DNA of 64,000 bases from Caldilinea sp. CFX5 (GCA_021405325.1 QWII01000076.1:6646-70645); one strand, 5' to 3'; counted from the stretch's first letter, positions 29,354 to 38,212 are shown. A program made the numbers and translations. The notes: a model not told the origin generated them from the sequence alone.

Positions 29354-30709
29354 ATGACCAGAAGACGACGGACAAACGATAGACCTTCTTCACCAGACGA
29401 ACCGGTGGCCCCTCTCGCCCGGACGACACCCGCCGTCGAAAGTGAGCTGGATGAATACATCAACCTGGGCGAAAAACCGCCTGAGGAAGATCTGTTCGAT
29501 GACATTCCTGAGGTAGAAGAAGCCGAAGAGGAAGATGATGCCGCGCCGATTCCACGGATTGCGCGCGATACCAAACTTGAAGAAGAGATCGAGCGCGAAA
29601 AGTATGTGCCGATTGAAAAGCTGGTGGCCGATGTACCCGAAATCAGCCAAAGCCTTGATCCGGTGCGCATCTACTTACGTGAGATTGGGCGTCATCCGCT
29701 GTTGACCGGCGAAGAAGAAGAAGCCTTGGCCCAGGAGATCAAACAAGGGCTGGAACCGCTGGCGCGCGTCGAATCGGTGATCGGGCCAATGGCGGCCCAC
29801 GTTGCGCTCTCGACGCGCATTACCCGCGCCCTGGACGAAATCGATAAAATCGGCGACCCAGCCGAGTTGGAAGCGCTGGAAGAACGGCTCATCCGCGCCA
29901 AACGCGCCCATAATCGCTTGACCCAAAGCAACTTACGTCTGGTGGTCAGTGTGGCGAAACGCTACATTGGGCGCGGTCTCAACTTTCTCGATCTCATCCA
30001 AGAGGGCAATGTCGGCCTCATTCGTGCCGTCGATAAATTTGATCATACCCTTGGCTTTAAATTCAGCACCTATGCCACCTGGTGGATCCGGCAGGCGATC
30101 AGTCGCGCCATTGCCGATCAAGCGCGCACCATTCGCATTCCGGTTCACATGGTGGAGACGATCAATCGCCAGAGCCGGATTCAGCGCAAATTGCAGCAAG
30201 ATCTAGGGCGCGAGCCAACCTTTGAAGAGATCGCGCTGGAAATGGATTTCCTGGAAGAAGATGATATCAATCGCGTGCGTCGCGCCATGCGCGCCGATAC
30301 GCAACTCGATCTGGAGACCGAGCGCCGGTTGGAACGGGCCGCGGCCAAAGTGCAACGGATCAAGCGGCTTAGTCAGGAGCCGATCAGCCTGAACACGCCG
30401 GTCGGCACGGAAGAGAATAGTTCGCTGGGTGACTTTATCGAAGATGAGAGTATGCCGGCGCCCGAAGGCATGGCCAGCCGTCGCTTGTTGCAAGAACACA
30501 TGAGTGAAATTCTCGACGGCTTGAGTGAACGTGAACGCAAAGTGCTGGTCATGCGCTTTGGTCTGGAAGACGGCATCACCCGCACCCTGGAAGATGTTGG
30601 CCGGGAATTTAATGTCACGCGTGAACGGGTCCGCCAAATTGAAGCCAAAGCGCTACGCAAGCTACGCCACCCCTTGCGCAGTCGTAAATTGCGCGATTAC
30701 CTGGGGTAG
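29354..30709 (+). CDS. rpoD: Primary RNA polymerase sigma factor RpoD/SigA
   Basis: The housekeeping sigma factor. After an acidic, low-complexity N-terminus (~95 residues, [11 protein letters not shown]) come region 1.2 ([21 protein letters not shown]), regions 2.1-2.4 ([51 protein letters not shown]), region 3 and region 4 with the helix-turn-helix [20 protein letters not shown]. At 451 aa it is a typical RpoD without the large region 1.1 insertion. It lies 114 bp after dnaG and probably shares its promoter. A 50-bp palindrome immediately after the stop is the likely terminator. Confidence 0.96.
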   Translation: MTRRRRTNDRPSSPDEPVAPLARTTPAVESELDEYINLGEKPPEEDLFDDIPEVEEAEEEDDAAPIPRIARDTKLEEEIEREKYVPIEKLVADVPEISQSLDPVRIYLREIGRHPLLTGEEEEALAQEIKQGLEPLARVESVIGPMAAHVALSTRITRALDEIDKIGDPAELEALEERLIRAKRAHNRLTQSNLRLVVSVAKRYIGRGLNFLDLIQEGNVGLIRAVDKFDHTLGFKFSTYATWWIRQAISRAIADQARTIRIPVHMVETINRQSRIQRKLQQDLGREPTFEEIALEMDFLEEDDINRVRRAMRADTQLDLETERRLERAAAKVQRIKRLSQEPISLNTPVGTEENSSLGDFIEDESMPAPEGMASRRLLQEHMSEILDGLSERERKVLVMRFGLEDGITRTLEDVGREFNVTRERVRQIEAKALRKLRHPLRSRKLRDYLG

Positions 30710-30712
30710 ATT

Positions 30713-30762
30713 GTTGGTTTCGACAAGCGCAACCAACGTTGGTTGCGCTTGTCGAAACCAAC
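30713..30762. repeat. 50-bp perfect palindrome after rpoD
   Basis: Every base of 30713-30762 pairs (25 bp each side, centre AACGTT, no loop). Each arm contains GCGCTTGTCGAAACC, a form of the GAGCYTGTCGA sequence that is the loop of three other hairpins. It starts 3 bp past the rpoD stop codon and likely ends the operon. Confidence 0.9.
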
Positions 30763-30788
30763 CAATTAACCAACACCGTGATTCAAAT

Positions 30789-30817
30789 TTGACAGCTTCA
30801 CCTATCTATAGTAAACT
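30789..30817 (+). promoter_or_regulatory. Promoter of tRNA-Asn
   Basis: TTGACA (30789-30794), 17-bp spacer, TAAACT (30812-30817); the predicted start is about 15 bp before the mature tRNA. Confidence 0.65.
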
Positions 30818-30838
30818 TAGGGACGTTGCTGATGACGT

Positions 30839-30914
30839 TCCTCGGTAGCTCAATCGGCAGAGCGTTCGGCTGTTAACCGAATGGTTGTTGGTTCGAGTCC
30901 AGCCCGGGGAGCCA
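30839..30914 (+). tRNA. tRNA-Asn (GTT anticodon), CCA encoded
   Basis: Full cloverleaf by eye: acceptor TCCTCGG/CCGGGGA, D-stem GCTC/GAGC, anticodon stem TTCGG/CCGAA with loop CTGTTAA (anticodon 30872-30874), five-base variable loop, T-stem GTTGG/CCAGC with loop TTCGAGT. Discriminator G is followed by an encoded CCA (30912-30914). The U1-A72 pair is normal for bacterial tRNA-Asn. It has its own promoter upstream and a terminator downstream, so it is probably transcribed alone. Confidence 0.96.
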
Positions 30915-30934
30915 AATTCAATTAGCAGTGCCGG

Positions 30935-30980
30935 AAAGACCCTTGCATCACTATATGTCGTGGTGCAGGGGTCTTTTCGT
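30935..30980 (+). terminator. Intrinsic terminator of tRNA-Asn
   Basis: Imperfect stem starting with AAAGACCC and closing with GGGTCTTT (30935-30950 with 30961-30976), followed by TTTTCGTTT. It lies 20 bp after the tRNA. Confidence 0.75.
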
Positions 30981-31059
30981 TTATGGCAACTTCGTCATCT
31001 GCAGCGCTACTCACGCCAACAGTGATGCTCGCTGCATAAGGATCAAGCAAATTTATCAT

Positions 31060-31743
31060 ATGAGATTACCAGACTATTGGCTCACACGCCCAAGCATACA
31101 CTTTGACGAAAAAGCGCGGCTTGCTTTTGACACGTTGCTCACGATAACGCTCAAGCGCGGTGAATGCCCGCTGATTGACTTCACGTTGCCTTGGCCCAAG
31201 TGGCACTTTCTCTGCCATGTCGCCGAGCAGCATGAGATCGCCTTGCACGGTTCCGGCGAGCCAAATATTGCCCTGTTTGAGCCACGCCAGCCCAGTGACC
31301 TCACCGAATTTGGCAATCAAAAAGCGGTCTATGCGGCTGCGGATGGGCTGTGGGCTATGTTCTTTGCCGTTGTCGATCGCGCACGGGTGGGATCCGTTGC
31401 AAATGCATGTATTCGTCTTGCTGATGAAACGGGTGCATGGCAGGTACCATACTATCTCTTCTCCGTCAGCCAATCAGCGCTGCCAAGTCAGCCTTGGCGC
31501 ACGGGTACGGTTTATCTCTTGCCACGGCAAACCTTTACGACGCAACCACCGATGGCATTGGGGGCAATGCAAGTCCATATCCCCCAGCTTGCCAGTTTTG
31601 TCCCGGTTTCGCCAATTGCAAAGCTCACGGTGACACCGGACGATTTTCCTTTCTTGCAGCAAATCCGTGGGCACGATGACCAGCGGCTGCAGGAGTATGC
31701 GACCGCGATGCAAACGGGCGCGCCATGGCCGGAAGAGCGATGA
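31060..31743 (+). CDS. Hypothetical protein
   Basis: A soluble protein of about 227 residues that I do not recognise. The frame is open from 30928, but that part is the tRNA terminator, so the ATG at 31060 (MRLPDYWLTRPSIHFDEKA) is the best start; the nearest purine-rich site is rather far upstream. Internal features are KWHFLCHVAEQHEIALHGSG and a proline/threonine-rich C-terminal half. There is no signal peptide or membrane segment. It resembles bacterial proteins of unknown function that carry the YWL(T)RPSxHFD start. The 3' end overlaps the SDR fragment. Confidence 0.6.
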   Translation: MRLPDYWLTRPSIHFDEKARLAFDTLLTITLKRGECPLIDFTLPWPKWHFLCHVAEQHEIALHGSGEPNIALFEPRQPSDLTEFGNQKAVYAAADGLWAMFFAVVDRARVGSVANACIRLADETGAWQVPYYLFSVSQSALPSQPWRTGTVYLLPRQTFTTQPPMALGAMQVHIPQLASFVPVSPIAKLTVTPDDFPFLQQIRGHDDQRLQEYATAMQTGAPWPEER

Positions 31744-31763
31744 AATGCCGTGAGCAAAATATT

Positions 31764-32060
31764 ATGACGCGCCAGTTGGCGGCGGAACTAACCCACAGCC
31801 GCGTGGATGTGTTTGCCCTCTGCCCCGGCGCCACCAACACCCCGATGTTTCAAGCCAGTACGCTTAACCAGATGACGCCGACGCAACAACAGGAATTTAG
31901 CGCCGCCCTGCCCAAAGGCCGCCTGATCGATCCCCAAGAAATTGCCAACATTGTGCTTTTTCTTGGGTCGGAATATTCGACGCCGCTGCATGGCGCGGTC
32001 ATTGATGCGTCGATGGGGTTGGGCGTGCGCCCCGGCATAATCACGGAGCGAGGCCACTGA
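31764..32060 (+). pseudogene. Short-chain dehydrogenase, C-terminal fragment
   Basis: Reads MTRQLAAELTHSRVDVFALC, then PGATNTPMF, GRLIDPQEIANIVLFLGSE and an I-DASMGLG end: the last ~100 residues of a classical SDR, from just after the catalytic YxxxK helix. The Rossmann fold and the active-site Tyr/Lys are missing, and upstream DNA belongs to the preceding gene. The frame can begin at 31725, but those first codons are not SDR-like. A deletion remnant, almost certainly inactive. Confidence 0.75.
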
Positions 32061-32089
32061 TATTGATGTACCGTCCAGGAGATAGGAAT

Positions 32090-32380
32090 ATGCAACAAGC
32101 GATAGGCGAACTGCTCGTCGATGACAAGCGGGTCTTGGCCACCAAGTGGACGCTGCCCACCGGCAGCGAAACGGGGCATCATACCCATCAGTACGACTAT
32201 GTTGTCGTCTATCTCACCGACGGTATCCTGACCGTGACCACCCCCAGCGGTGAGCTAATCGAGGCGCCGGTCAAACAACATGCCGTGACATCAAGACCGG
32301 CCGGCGTTTCCCATAATGTGATGAACAAATCCGGCAGCCTGATTCAATTTATCGAAATCGAACTGATGAAGGTTAGCTAA
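32090..32380 (+). CDS. Cupin-domain protein
   Basis: 96 aa, a single small beta-barrel: GHHTHQYDYVVVYLTDGILTV carries metal-binding cupin motif 1 (GxHxHxxDxxxxx) and the later RPAGVSHNVMNKSG is motif 2. AGGAGATAGG lies just before the ATG at 32090, which is preferred over TTG 32063 or ATG 32066. Function beyond metal-binding sensor or enzyme cannot be assigned. It ends exactly where the next frame starts. Confidence 0.7.
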   Translation: MQQAIGELLVDDKRVLATKWTLPTGSETGHHTHQYDYVVVYLTDGILTVTTPSGELIEAPVKQHAVTSRPAGVSHNVMNKSGSLIQFIEIELMKVS

Positions 32381-33550
32381 TTGTTTCGGCAATCCTTGGA
32401 ACTTGTCACGCCGGCGGCGATGACCTACAGTTACCGCTTTATTTTCGTAACGTTCATAAGTGACGGCGTTCAGCCAGCGACAATCTATCTGGACGGTGCA
32501 TCAAAACCGCACAAGGTGAAAGCAGTGACTACGCAACCAATGGAATTGCCCTGGGCGCAAGCCGACTGGCTTGATCGCGCCACCGCCTGGATCCAAAGCC
32601 AACTCAACCAACAGGGCAGAGAGATCACCGCCCCTATCGAACTGGTCCACCAACGTCCGTGGTCAGCCTTTGCACGGGTGACCACCGATCAGGGACTCGT
32701 CTACTTCAAAGCCCCGGCGCCGATGTTTGCCTATGAAGCCCCGCTCATACAAGTGCTAGCCCAGTGGCGACCGGATTGCAGCGTGCCGGTCTTAGCCATC
32801 GACCGCGCCAACGGCTGGATCTTGTCCGCCGACGCCGGGACGACGCTCCGCCTGCTCGACCGCACTGTTGGGCAGATCGCGCATTGGCAGAAGATTCTCC
32901 CGCTCTATAGCGAGTTGCAGATCACGCTGGCCGACCGCATACCGGAACTGCTGGCGCTTGGACTGCCCGATCGACGGCTGGCGCAGTTGCCGCAACAGTG
33001 CGCCGATCTCCTCACGGCGACGGCAAGTCTGCGCATAGGACTAAAAGACGGTCTCACCGCTGCCGAATATACGCGCTTACAGGAGGGGCAGGCCCGTTTT
33101 GTCGCCCAGTGTGAAGCGCTCGCCGCCTACCACTTACCGGAGACGATCACCCACGAAGAGGTTCACGAAAACAATGTCTTGCTAGGTGGCGATGGTCGCT
33201 ATATCTTGACCGATTGGAGCGACAGCAGCGTCAGCCATCCTTTCTTCAGCATGGTAGTCACCCTGCGCGCCGCTGCGCACTGGCTCCACTTAGATGAACA
33301 AGGGCCGGCGATCCAGAAGCTGCGCGACGCCTATCTGGAACCGTGGACGACCTTTGCCCCACGCCCTAGGTTGAATGAGGCGTTGACGTTGGCTTATCGG
33401 CTAGGCATGGTCAATCGTGCGCTCTCCTGGCAGCAAAGTCTGGGACGGTTATCGGAAGAAGACAAAGGCCCTTATGCCGCTAGTGTTCCCGGCTGGCTGC
33501 AAGACTATTTGCGGACAGAAACACAAGCACAAGGAAGTAGCGGCTCATGA
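32381..33550 (+). CDS. Aminoglycoside phosphotransferase-like kinase
   Basis: The kinase fold of the APH family: ATP-side region HQRPWSAFARVTTDQGLVYFK (Lys), catalytic-loop equivalent ITHEEVHENNVLLG and metal-binding DWSDSSVSHPF. The family loop is usually HGDxHxxN; here the catalytic Asp position reads Glu (HEEVHENN), so activity is uncertain although His and Asn remain. The TTG start at 32381 abuts the cupin stop; a later ATG (32420 or 32540) is also possible because the first ~50 residues are not family-like. It overlaps the next small gene by 4 bp. Confidence 0.65.
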   Translation: MFRQSLELVTPAAMTYSYRFIFVTFISDGVQPATIYLDGASKPHKVKAVTTQPMELPWAQADWLDRATAWIQSQLNQQGREITAPIELVHQRPWSAFARVTTDQGLVYFKAPAPMFAYEAPLIQVLAQWRPDCSVPVLAIDRANGWILSADAGTTLRLLDRTVGQIAHWQKILPLYSELQITLADRIPELLALGLPDRRLAQLPQQCADLLTATASLRIGLKDGLTAAEYTRLQEGQARFVAQCEALAAYHLPETITHEEVHENNVLLGGDGRYILTDWSDSSVSHPFFSMVVTLRAAAHWLHLDEQGPAIQKLRDAYLEPWTTFAPRPRLNEALTLAYRLGMVNRALSWQQSLGRLSEEDKGPYAASVPGWLQDYLRTETQAQGSSGS

Positions 33551-33774
33551 CCACAACCGGTTCGTATGATCGCCATTCATACCGCGATGCCATCGGGATC
33601 GACTCCTTTATGCAGCATACCGACCCCAACCGCCTGCGCTTCCTTGTCAATACAAGCTTGCTGACCGAGCCGCCATTAGAAGCGTTCTGCGTTGCTCGTC
33701 AGGCGTTTATGGCATCACCGGAAGCCTACACCCTTTGGCTGAGTTTGATGATCGGCGGCGAGCAAACGCAATGA
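33547..33774 (+). CDS. Small hypothetical protein
   Basis: 75 aa starting at an ATGA overlap with the stop of the kinase-like gene, which suggests translational coupling. The sequence (YRDAIGIDSFMQHTDPNRLR, EAFCVARQAFMASPEAYTLW) looks helical. No family recognised and no signal peptide. Confidence 0.5.
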   Translation: MTTTGSYDRHSYRDAIGIDSFMQHTDPNRLRFLVNTSLLTEPPLEAFCVARQAFMASPEAYTLWLSLMIGGEQTQ

Positions 33775-33810
33775 GAAAATCGTTCTTCACACGCGATAAA
33801 GGAGGCTAAG

Positions 33811-34095
33811 ATGAACAAAAAGGAAGCGCTCATCACCATCGAAAGGCTCAAAGAACTTGATGCATTGTATGAAGCAACGGAAGAGATGGGGGTGCTTGGT
33901 CGCCGTCCTACACACTGGGGCGTCCTGGTCGAGGAACTCCGGCAGATCCGTCGTCTGGTCGAAGCGGGCGTGCTGGTGAAAGTTGAGGGGACGCCAACTG
34001 TTTTGGACTCGTGGCAGAGTTTCTACGCATGGGCGCACGGGCGTTATCACGCGCTTGAAGACGGTTATGACCGCTGGATCGGTGATGATAGATAA
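33811..34095 (+). CDS. Small hypothetical protein
   Basis: 94 aa with a strong Shine-Dalgarno (AAAGGAGG) 6 nt before the ATG, which supports it as a real gene. Helix-rich and charged: MNKKEALITIERLKELDALY, then EELRQIRRLVEAGVLVKVEG and a Trp/Tyr-rich C-terminus. Not recognised. It closes the run of small genes begun by the cupin. Confidence 0.6.
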   Translation: MNKKEALITIERLKELDALYEATEEMGVLGRRPTHWGVLVEELRQIRRLVEAGVLVKVEGTPTVLDSWQSFYAWAHGRYHALEDGYDRWIGDDR

Positions 34096-34241
34096 TGGCA
34101 ATAAAGGCGGAACTGAAGAGTAACCAAAACGCGTAAAAAAAATGTGTAATGTTTTTCGATTGGTGAGCGACTATTGGGGTATGTGACAAGAATGTGATAG
34201 AAACATGATCGTATGCCATGTTGCAACAAAGTGAGCCAATC

Positions 34242-35024
34242 ATGACAACAGCCACAGTGATCGATCAATGGCGTCTACAGGAACGGTTGCTCAATGCGCG
34301 CCCCCGCCTACAGGGTCTCTGCGCCTACTTGACCGGTGATCCCGATAGCGCCGAAGATCTGGTGCAGGAAGTGCTGTTGGAAGCCTGGCGCAGCTTCACC
34401 ACGCTTCGCAACCCGGATGCAGTGGACGCCTGGCTCAACGGTATTGTCCGCAACGTCTGCGCCCGTTGGCGGCGCACACGCCGACGCGAGGCTACATGGC
34501 TGCGCCCCGATCAAGAATTGCCAGGTGAGGGTGACCCCAACGCGCTGGTGGAGCATGTCGCCGAACCCTTTGACTTAGAACTTTTGCTTGACCGGCAAGA
34601 ATTGGCAGAGTTGCTCGACCGCGCGCTGGCGCTGCTGCCGGCGACCACCCGTGATGTGCTGGTGCGCAAGTACATTGCCGAAGCCCGCCACGCCGAGATT
34701 GCCGACCAGTTGGGCATGAACGAAAACGCGGTGACGGTCTGTCTGCACCGTGGTAAAGTTGCGCCGCGAAGCCGGCTTGACCTATCACCATGCCGACAGC
34801 GGCCGCGGGATCACCGGGATCGACCTGCACCTGACTGCCGGCTCCTTCACCGTCATCACCGGGCGGATCGGCGCCGGCAAGACCACCCTCTTGCGCACCC
34901 TGCTGGGGTTGTTGCCCAAACAAGCGGGAGAAATCCGCTGGAATGGCGCACTGGTCGAAGAGCCGGCCAGCTTTTTCACACCCCCGCAGAGCGCTTATAC
35001 ACCGCAAACGCCGTGCCTCTTTAG
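34242..35024 (+). CDS. ECF sigma factor with aberrant C-terminal tail
   Basis: Residues 1-~170 are an extracytoplasmic-function sigma factor: region 2 (LCAYLTGDPDSAEDLVQEVL, EAWRSFTTLRNPDAVDAWLN, IVRNVCARWRRTRRRE) and region 4 (LPATTRDVLVRKYIAEARH, AEIADQLGMNENAVTVCLHR). Sigma similarity stops at HRGK. The frame then continues ~85 residues out of phase through the ABC ATPase sequence, giving an Arg/His/Pro-rich tail of no domain character. The ATG at 34242 is preferred to TTG 34218. Regions 2 and 4 are nearly intact, so it may still function; no anti-sigma gene is adjacent. Confidence 0.7.
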   Translation: MTTATVIDQWRLQERLLNARPRLQGLCAYLTGDPDSAEDLVQEVLLEAWRSFTTLRNPDAVDAWLNGIVRNVCARWRRTRRREATWLRPDQELPGEGDPNALVEHVAEPFDLELLLDRQELAELLDRALALLPATTRDVLVRKYIAEARHAEIADQLGMNENAVTVCLHRGKVAPRSRLDLSPCRQRPRDHRDRPAPDCRLLHRHHRADRRRQDHPLAHPAGVVAQTSGRNPLEWRTGRRAGQLFHTPAERLYTANAVPL

Positions 35025-35475
35025 CGATACCCTGACGGAGAATCTCCTGATGGGACAGTCGGCAAGCCAGGCTGATCTGGAGCGGGCGATTCATCAGGCC
35101 GTTTTGGCGCCTGACTTAGCTACGTTAGAACAAGGACTTGCCACCCGTGTCGGGGCGCGGGGGGTGCGGCTTTCGGGTGGGCAAGTGCAACGCGCCGCTG
35201 CCGCGCGAATGTTGCTGGCCGGCGGCGTGCATGGGGTTGATCTGCTGGTCTTTGACGATCTTTCCAGCGCGCTGGATGTGGAAACCGAAGCGCTGCTCTG
35301 GGAACGACTCTTTGCCCGCCCCGACCGTCCCACCTGCCTGGTCGTTTCGCACCGGCCGGCGGCCTTGCAACGGGCCGGTCAGATCATTATCTTGAATGAA
35401 GGCAAAGTGGAGGCCATTGGCACATGGAGCGAACTACAAAGTCGCTTACTCGCTCTAGCAGAACTCCCATCATGA
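34750..35475 (+). pseudogene. ABC transporter ATPase domain lacking its membrane domain (5'-truncated)
   Basis: A complete nucleotide-binding domain: Walker A GRIGAGKTT, Q-loop region YTPQTPCLF, signature RLSGGQVQR, Walker B LLVFDDLSSALD and H-loop VVSHRPA. In its closest relatives, as I know the family, this domain follows a six-helix membrane domain in one chain. Here the first in-frame codons lie inside the sigma gene (GTG 34750), and recognisable ABC sequence starts only at LTYHHADSGRGITGIDL. The likely explanation is a deletion that joined the end of a sigma gene to the middle of an ABC gene. Translation as a free ATPase cannot be excluded. Confidence 0.65.
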
Positions 35476-35618
35476 AACGGATGACAAGCTCTGATAGTGA
35501 GCAAAGGCTGACTTGAAGACAACGAGGCTGAGGTTTGACAAGGTCACATGAACTCTCTATACTGGACTGACAAGCGAAAACTATCAACACATAGTTTGTT
35601 GTGGGGGCATAGGAATTG

Positions 35619-36065
35619 ATGATGGCGCAAAAAGAGCAAATCCTACAAACGAAAACGGTGGCTGATTTTCTTGTCCAGGTCAGAGAACATGGTACACCTT
35701 TACGGGTCGCCGATAAAACTGAAACGTATTATGTCTTGACGGCAACACAATTGTTTCAACTTTTACAATTGCCTTTGCAGGATAAGGGTGTTGCTGCTGA
35801 TGAGCTTTCCTTTACCTTGGAAGAATTTGGTCTGACTGCGGCTGATTTGACTGCTTATGAAGCCGAGCAACAGAGGCGACAACTGGCGCTCGATACCCGC
35901 AAACAAAGACCCCTTAGCACTGATCTAAGGCGGCGCCTGGATAACTTTCGCTACGCAGAAGCATCTCTTTCACCAACAACCCAAAAGGAACGCGAACAGT
36001 TGCTGGCAGAATTGGAGACAGTTATGGCAGAAAATTTGCACGCACTCCTCACAAAGTCTGAATAA
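35619..36065 (+). CDS. Hypothetical protein upstream of an HNH remnant
   Basis: 148 aa, soluble and charged. The first half (VADFLVQVREHGTPLRVADK, YYVLTATQLFQLLQ) vaguely recalls Phd/YefM-type antitoxin N-termini; the second half is helical and acidic/basic (EAEQQRRQLALDTRKQRPLS). Two adjacent ATG codons (35619, 35622) follow AGGAATT. The stop overlaps the start of an HNH-endonuclease C-terminal fragment by 4 bp, so the gene was probably paired with it. Function not assigned. Confidence 0.55.
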   Translation: MMAQKEQILQTKTVADFLVQVREHGTPLRVADKTETYYVLTATQLFQLLQLPLQDKGVAADELSFTLEEFGLTAADLTAYEAEQQRRQLALDTRKQRPLSTDLRRRLDNFRYAEASLSPTTQKEREQLLAELETVMAENLHALLTKSE

Positions 36066-36289
36066 TTTCTGCCATCGACCCCAGAACTGGGCGCTCTGCC
36101 CCACTTTTTAACCCACGCCTTCAACGTTGGGGTGACCATTTCCGACGTAGCCGTGACCAACTGCGTATCTACGGTCGTACTGCTAGCGGGCGTGCAACGG
36201 TGGCGCTTCTGCAATTCAATCCATCAAGTGAACAAGAGATCAGACAACTACAACGTGACTACCTTTCGACAATTCTTCCTCTCGATTAG
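36062..36289 (+). pseudogene. HNH endonuclease, C-terminal fragment
   Basis: In this frame the DNA reads IDPRTGRSAPLFNPRLQRWG, DHFRRSRDQLRIYGRTASGR and ATVALLQFNPSS...REYL-like end before a TAG at 36287-36289. IDPxTG-LFNPRxQxWxDHF followed by GxTxxGRATVxLLxxN is the usual C-terminal part of a large family of HNH endonucleases. The CxxC and HNH catalytic region that should precede it is absent, and an in-frame TGA (36059-36061) closes the frame upstream. It is therefore a decayed remnant. Confidence 0.7.
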
Positions 36290-36436
36290 AAGAGCGCCAT
36301 AGCTCGCTTTTTCTACCGTCTAAATTGCCATTGGACACCTTTTCAGGTAGCATAAAGCCACGCGTTTCGTAATTTCTACCACAACCCAATAGCTCGCAAA
36401 CGTAGAGTTCAGAACGATTAGGGAGGCAATGGCGCC

Positions 36437-37828
36437 ATGACTAATTCGCTTCATGATGGACAAACCCAGGTCGCCGGGGCTGCACAGACGCTGCCCTTTC
36501 CGCCTGGTGTTGACGACACGCTCGCCACGCGCTGGCAACGGATCCGGGCCATGCAGCAGGATCTGCTGGCCTATATGGTCGATACGCCCAAGCAATACGG
36601 CGACATCTATTACTTTCACCTGGGCAACACCCGCACCTATCTCGTTTCCCACCCCGATATGATCCGTGACGTGTTGATCAATCAGTCCGACACCTTTCTC
36701 CGTTCCTCTGTCACCCTCCGCCTGTTGATGCCGCTCATCGGCAATGGTCTGGTTGCCAGTGAAGGGGAGTATTGGCGCAAACAACGCAAGTTAATCCAAC
36801 CCGCCTTTCATCACAAACGGATTGCCGCCTATGCTGTCCAAATGGCGGAACAGACCGAAGCGCTGCTCGAACAGTGGCAAGCCGGCCAGACGCTGGATGT
36901 GGCCGAGGAGATGATGAAGCTGACCCAAAACATTGTCACCGCCACCCTCTTTGGCGCTTCTATGGGTGACGCTTATGCCCAAATTGGCGCCGCCATCAAA
37001 TCGGCCCAACAGGCCATGATCGCCTTGAGCAAACTGGTTTTGCCCATCCCCCTTTGGGCGCCGATCCCGGCCAATTTACAATTGCGCCGTGCCGTCCGCA
37101 AACTCGATGAACTCGTGCTGCCGATCATTCAAGCGCGCCGTCACTCTGGTGAAGATAAGGGTGACTTGTTGTCCATGCTGCTCCTGAGCAAAGCGGAAGA
37201 TGGCACGGGCGCCATGACCGACCAGGAAGTACACAATGAAACGATGACTCTGTTCATCGCCGGTCATGAGACCTCGGCCAATGTATTGACCTGGGCGCTT
37301 TATCAACTCTCACAAAACCCGGACGTGGAGACAAAGCTGCTGGACGAACTACAAACCGTCTTGCAGGGCCGAACGCCGACTGTCGATGAGGTCAATCAAC
37401 TTGTCTACACGGAAATGGTGATTAAGGAGACTATGCGCCTCTACCCGCCGACCTGGATCAACTCGCGTGAAGCGATGACAGAGACGACGCTGGGTGGCTA
37501 CCGCATTGCCAAAGGGAGCTTGGTGGTCTTCAGCCCATATGTTGTCCACCATGATAGCCGCTGGTTTGACCAACCAGAACGCTTCCTGCCCGAACGGTTC
37601 ACCGGTGATTTTGAGAAAGATCTGCCACGCGGCGCCTATCTCCCCTTTGGCCTGGGACCCCATACTTGCATCGGCAACACCTTTGCCATGATGGAGATGA
37701 AAATTGCCCTGGCTACCATTCTTCAACGCTACCGGTTCACCTTGTCGCCCGGTCATCCGGTGGAACTGGACGCTTTGGTTGTCCTGCGGCCGCGCTACGG
37801 GATGAAAATGCAGGTGAGTACACGGTAG
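36437..37828 (+). CDS. Cytochrome P450
   Basis: A haem-thiolate monooxygenase of 463 aa. All core motifs are present: the I-helix oxygen-activation site AGHETS (275-280), ExxR as ETMR (331-334), PERF and the haem-binding loop FGLGPHTCIG with Cys411. No membrane anchor, so it should be soluble and use a separate ferredoxin or reductase, neither of which is nearby. The sequence style (CYP110/CYP102-like, DKGDLLSMLLLSKAEDG) suggests a fatty-acid or terpenoid substrate, which is inference. GGGAGG lies 12 nt before the ATG. Confidence 0.92.
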   Translation: MTNSLHDGQTQVAGAAQTLPFPPGVDDTLATRWQRIRAMQQDLLAYMVDTPKQYGDIYYFHLGNTRTYLVSHPDMIRDVLINQSDTFLRSSVTLRLLMPLIGNGLVASEGEYWRKQRKLIQPAFHHKRIAAYAVQMAEQTEALLEQWQAGQTLDVAEEMMKLTQNIVTATLFGASMGDAYAQIGAAIKSAQQAMIALSKLVLPIPLWAPIPANLQLRRAVRKLDELVLPIIQARRHSGEDKGDLLSMLLLSKAEDGTGAMTDQEVHNETMTLFIAGHETSANVLTWALYQLSQNPDVETKLLDELQTVLQGRTPTVDEVNQLVYTEMVIKETMRLYPPTWINSREAMTETTLGGYRIAKGSLVVFSPYVVHHDSRWFDQPERFLPERFTGDFEKDLPRGAYLPFGLGPHTCIGNTFAMMEMKIALATILQRYRFTLSPGHPVELDALVVLRPRYGMKMQVSTR

Positions 37829-37846
37829 CACAGGGAAAGGATCGCT

Positions 37847-38179
37847 ATGCAAATCTATCATAAAAGCGCAGCCAGCGGTGATGGCCCCGCCTGGGTTTGT
37901 GGACACTGGAACGGTTCGCCACTGGGGATCGGCATGGGGCTGCGGCTGGCAGTTGGTGACGGGGAAGCTCGCCACTATCACCCCTATCGCGAATACTATG
38001 TTGTCCTCGAAGGATCGGCAGAACTAGAAGTGGAAGGAACGCTAGTGCCGTTGTGCGCCGGGATGGTTGTCATGGTAGAGCCGGGGGAGCGCCATCAAGT
38101 TCTGTCAGTGGGAGAAGCTGGTGTGCGGTGGGTTGTTATTCAGGAGCAATCCGCGCCGGATACAAAATTTGCTGCTTGA
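37847..38179 (+). CDS. Cupin-domain protein
   Basis: 110 aa. Motif 1 is EARHYHPYREYYVVLEGSAE and motif 2 is MVEPGERHQVLSVGE: a single conserved barrel with His ligands. It starts 18 bp after the P450 stop with AGGGAAAGGA upstream, so the two are probably one transcript. No substrate can be assigned. Its stop codon overlaps the -35 box of the mazEF promoter. Confidence 0.75.
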   Translation: MQIYHKSAASGDGPAWVCGHWNGSPLGIGMGLRLAVGDGEARHYHPYREYYVVLEGSAELEVEGTLVPLCAGMVVMVEPGERHQVLSVGEAGVRWVVIQEQSAPDTKFAA

Positions 38180-38212
38180 CAAATGGTTGAATTGGGCATA
38201 CAATGTAATTAC
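38176..38212 (+). promoter_or_regulatory. mazEF promoter with overlapping palindrome
   Basis: TTGACA (38176-38181), 17-bp spacer and TACAAT (38199-38204). Directly after the -10 box is GTAATTAC (38205-38212), a perfect palindrome placed where a MazE-type repressor could autoregulate. The -35 box overlaps the stop codon of the cupin gene. Confidence 0.7.
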
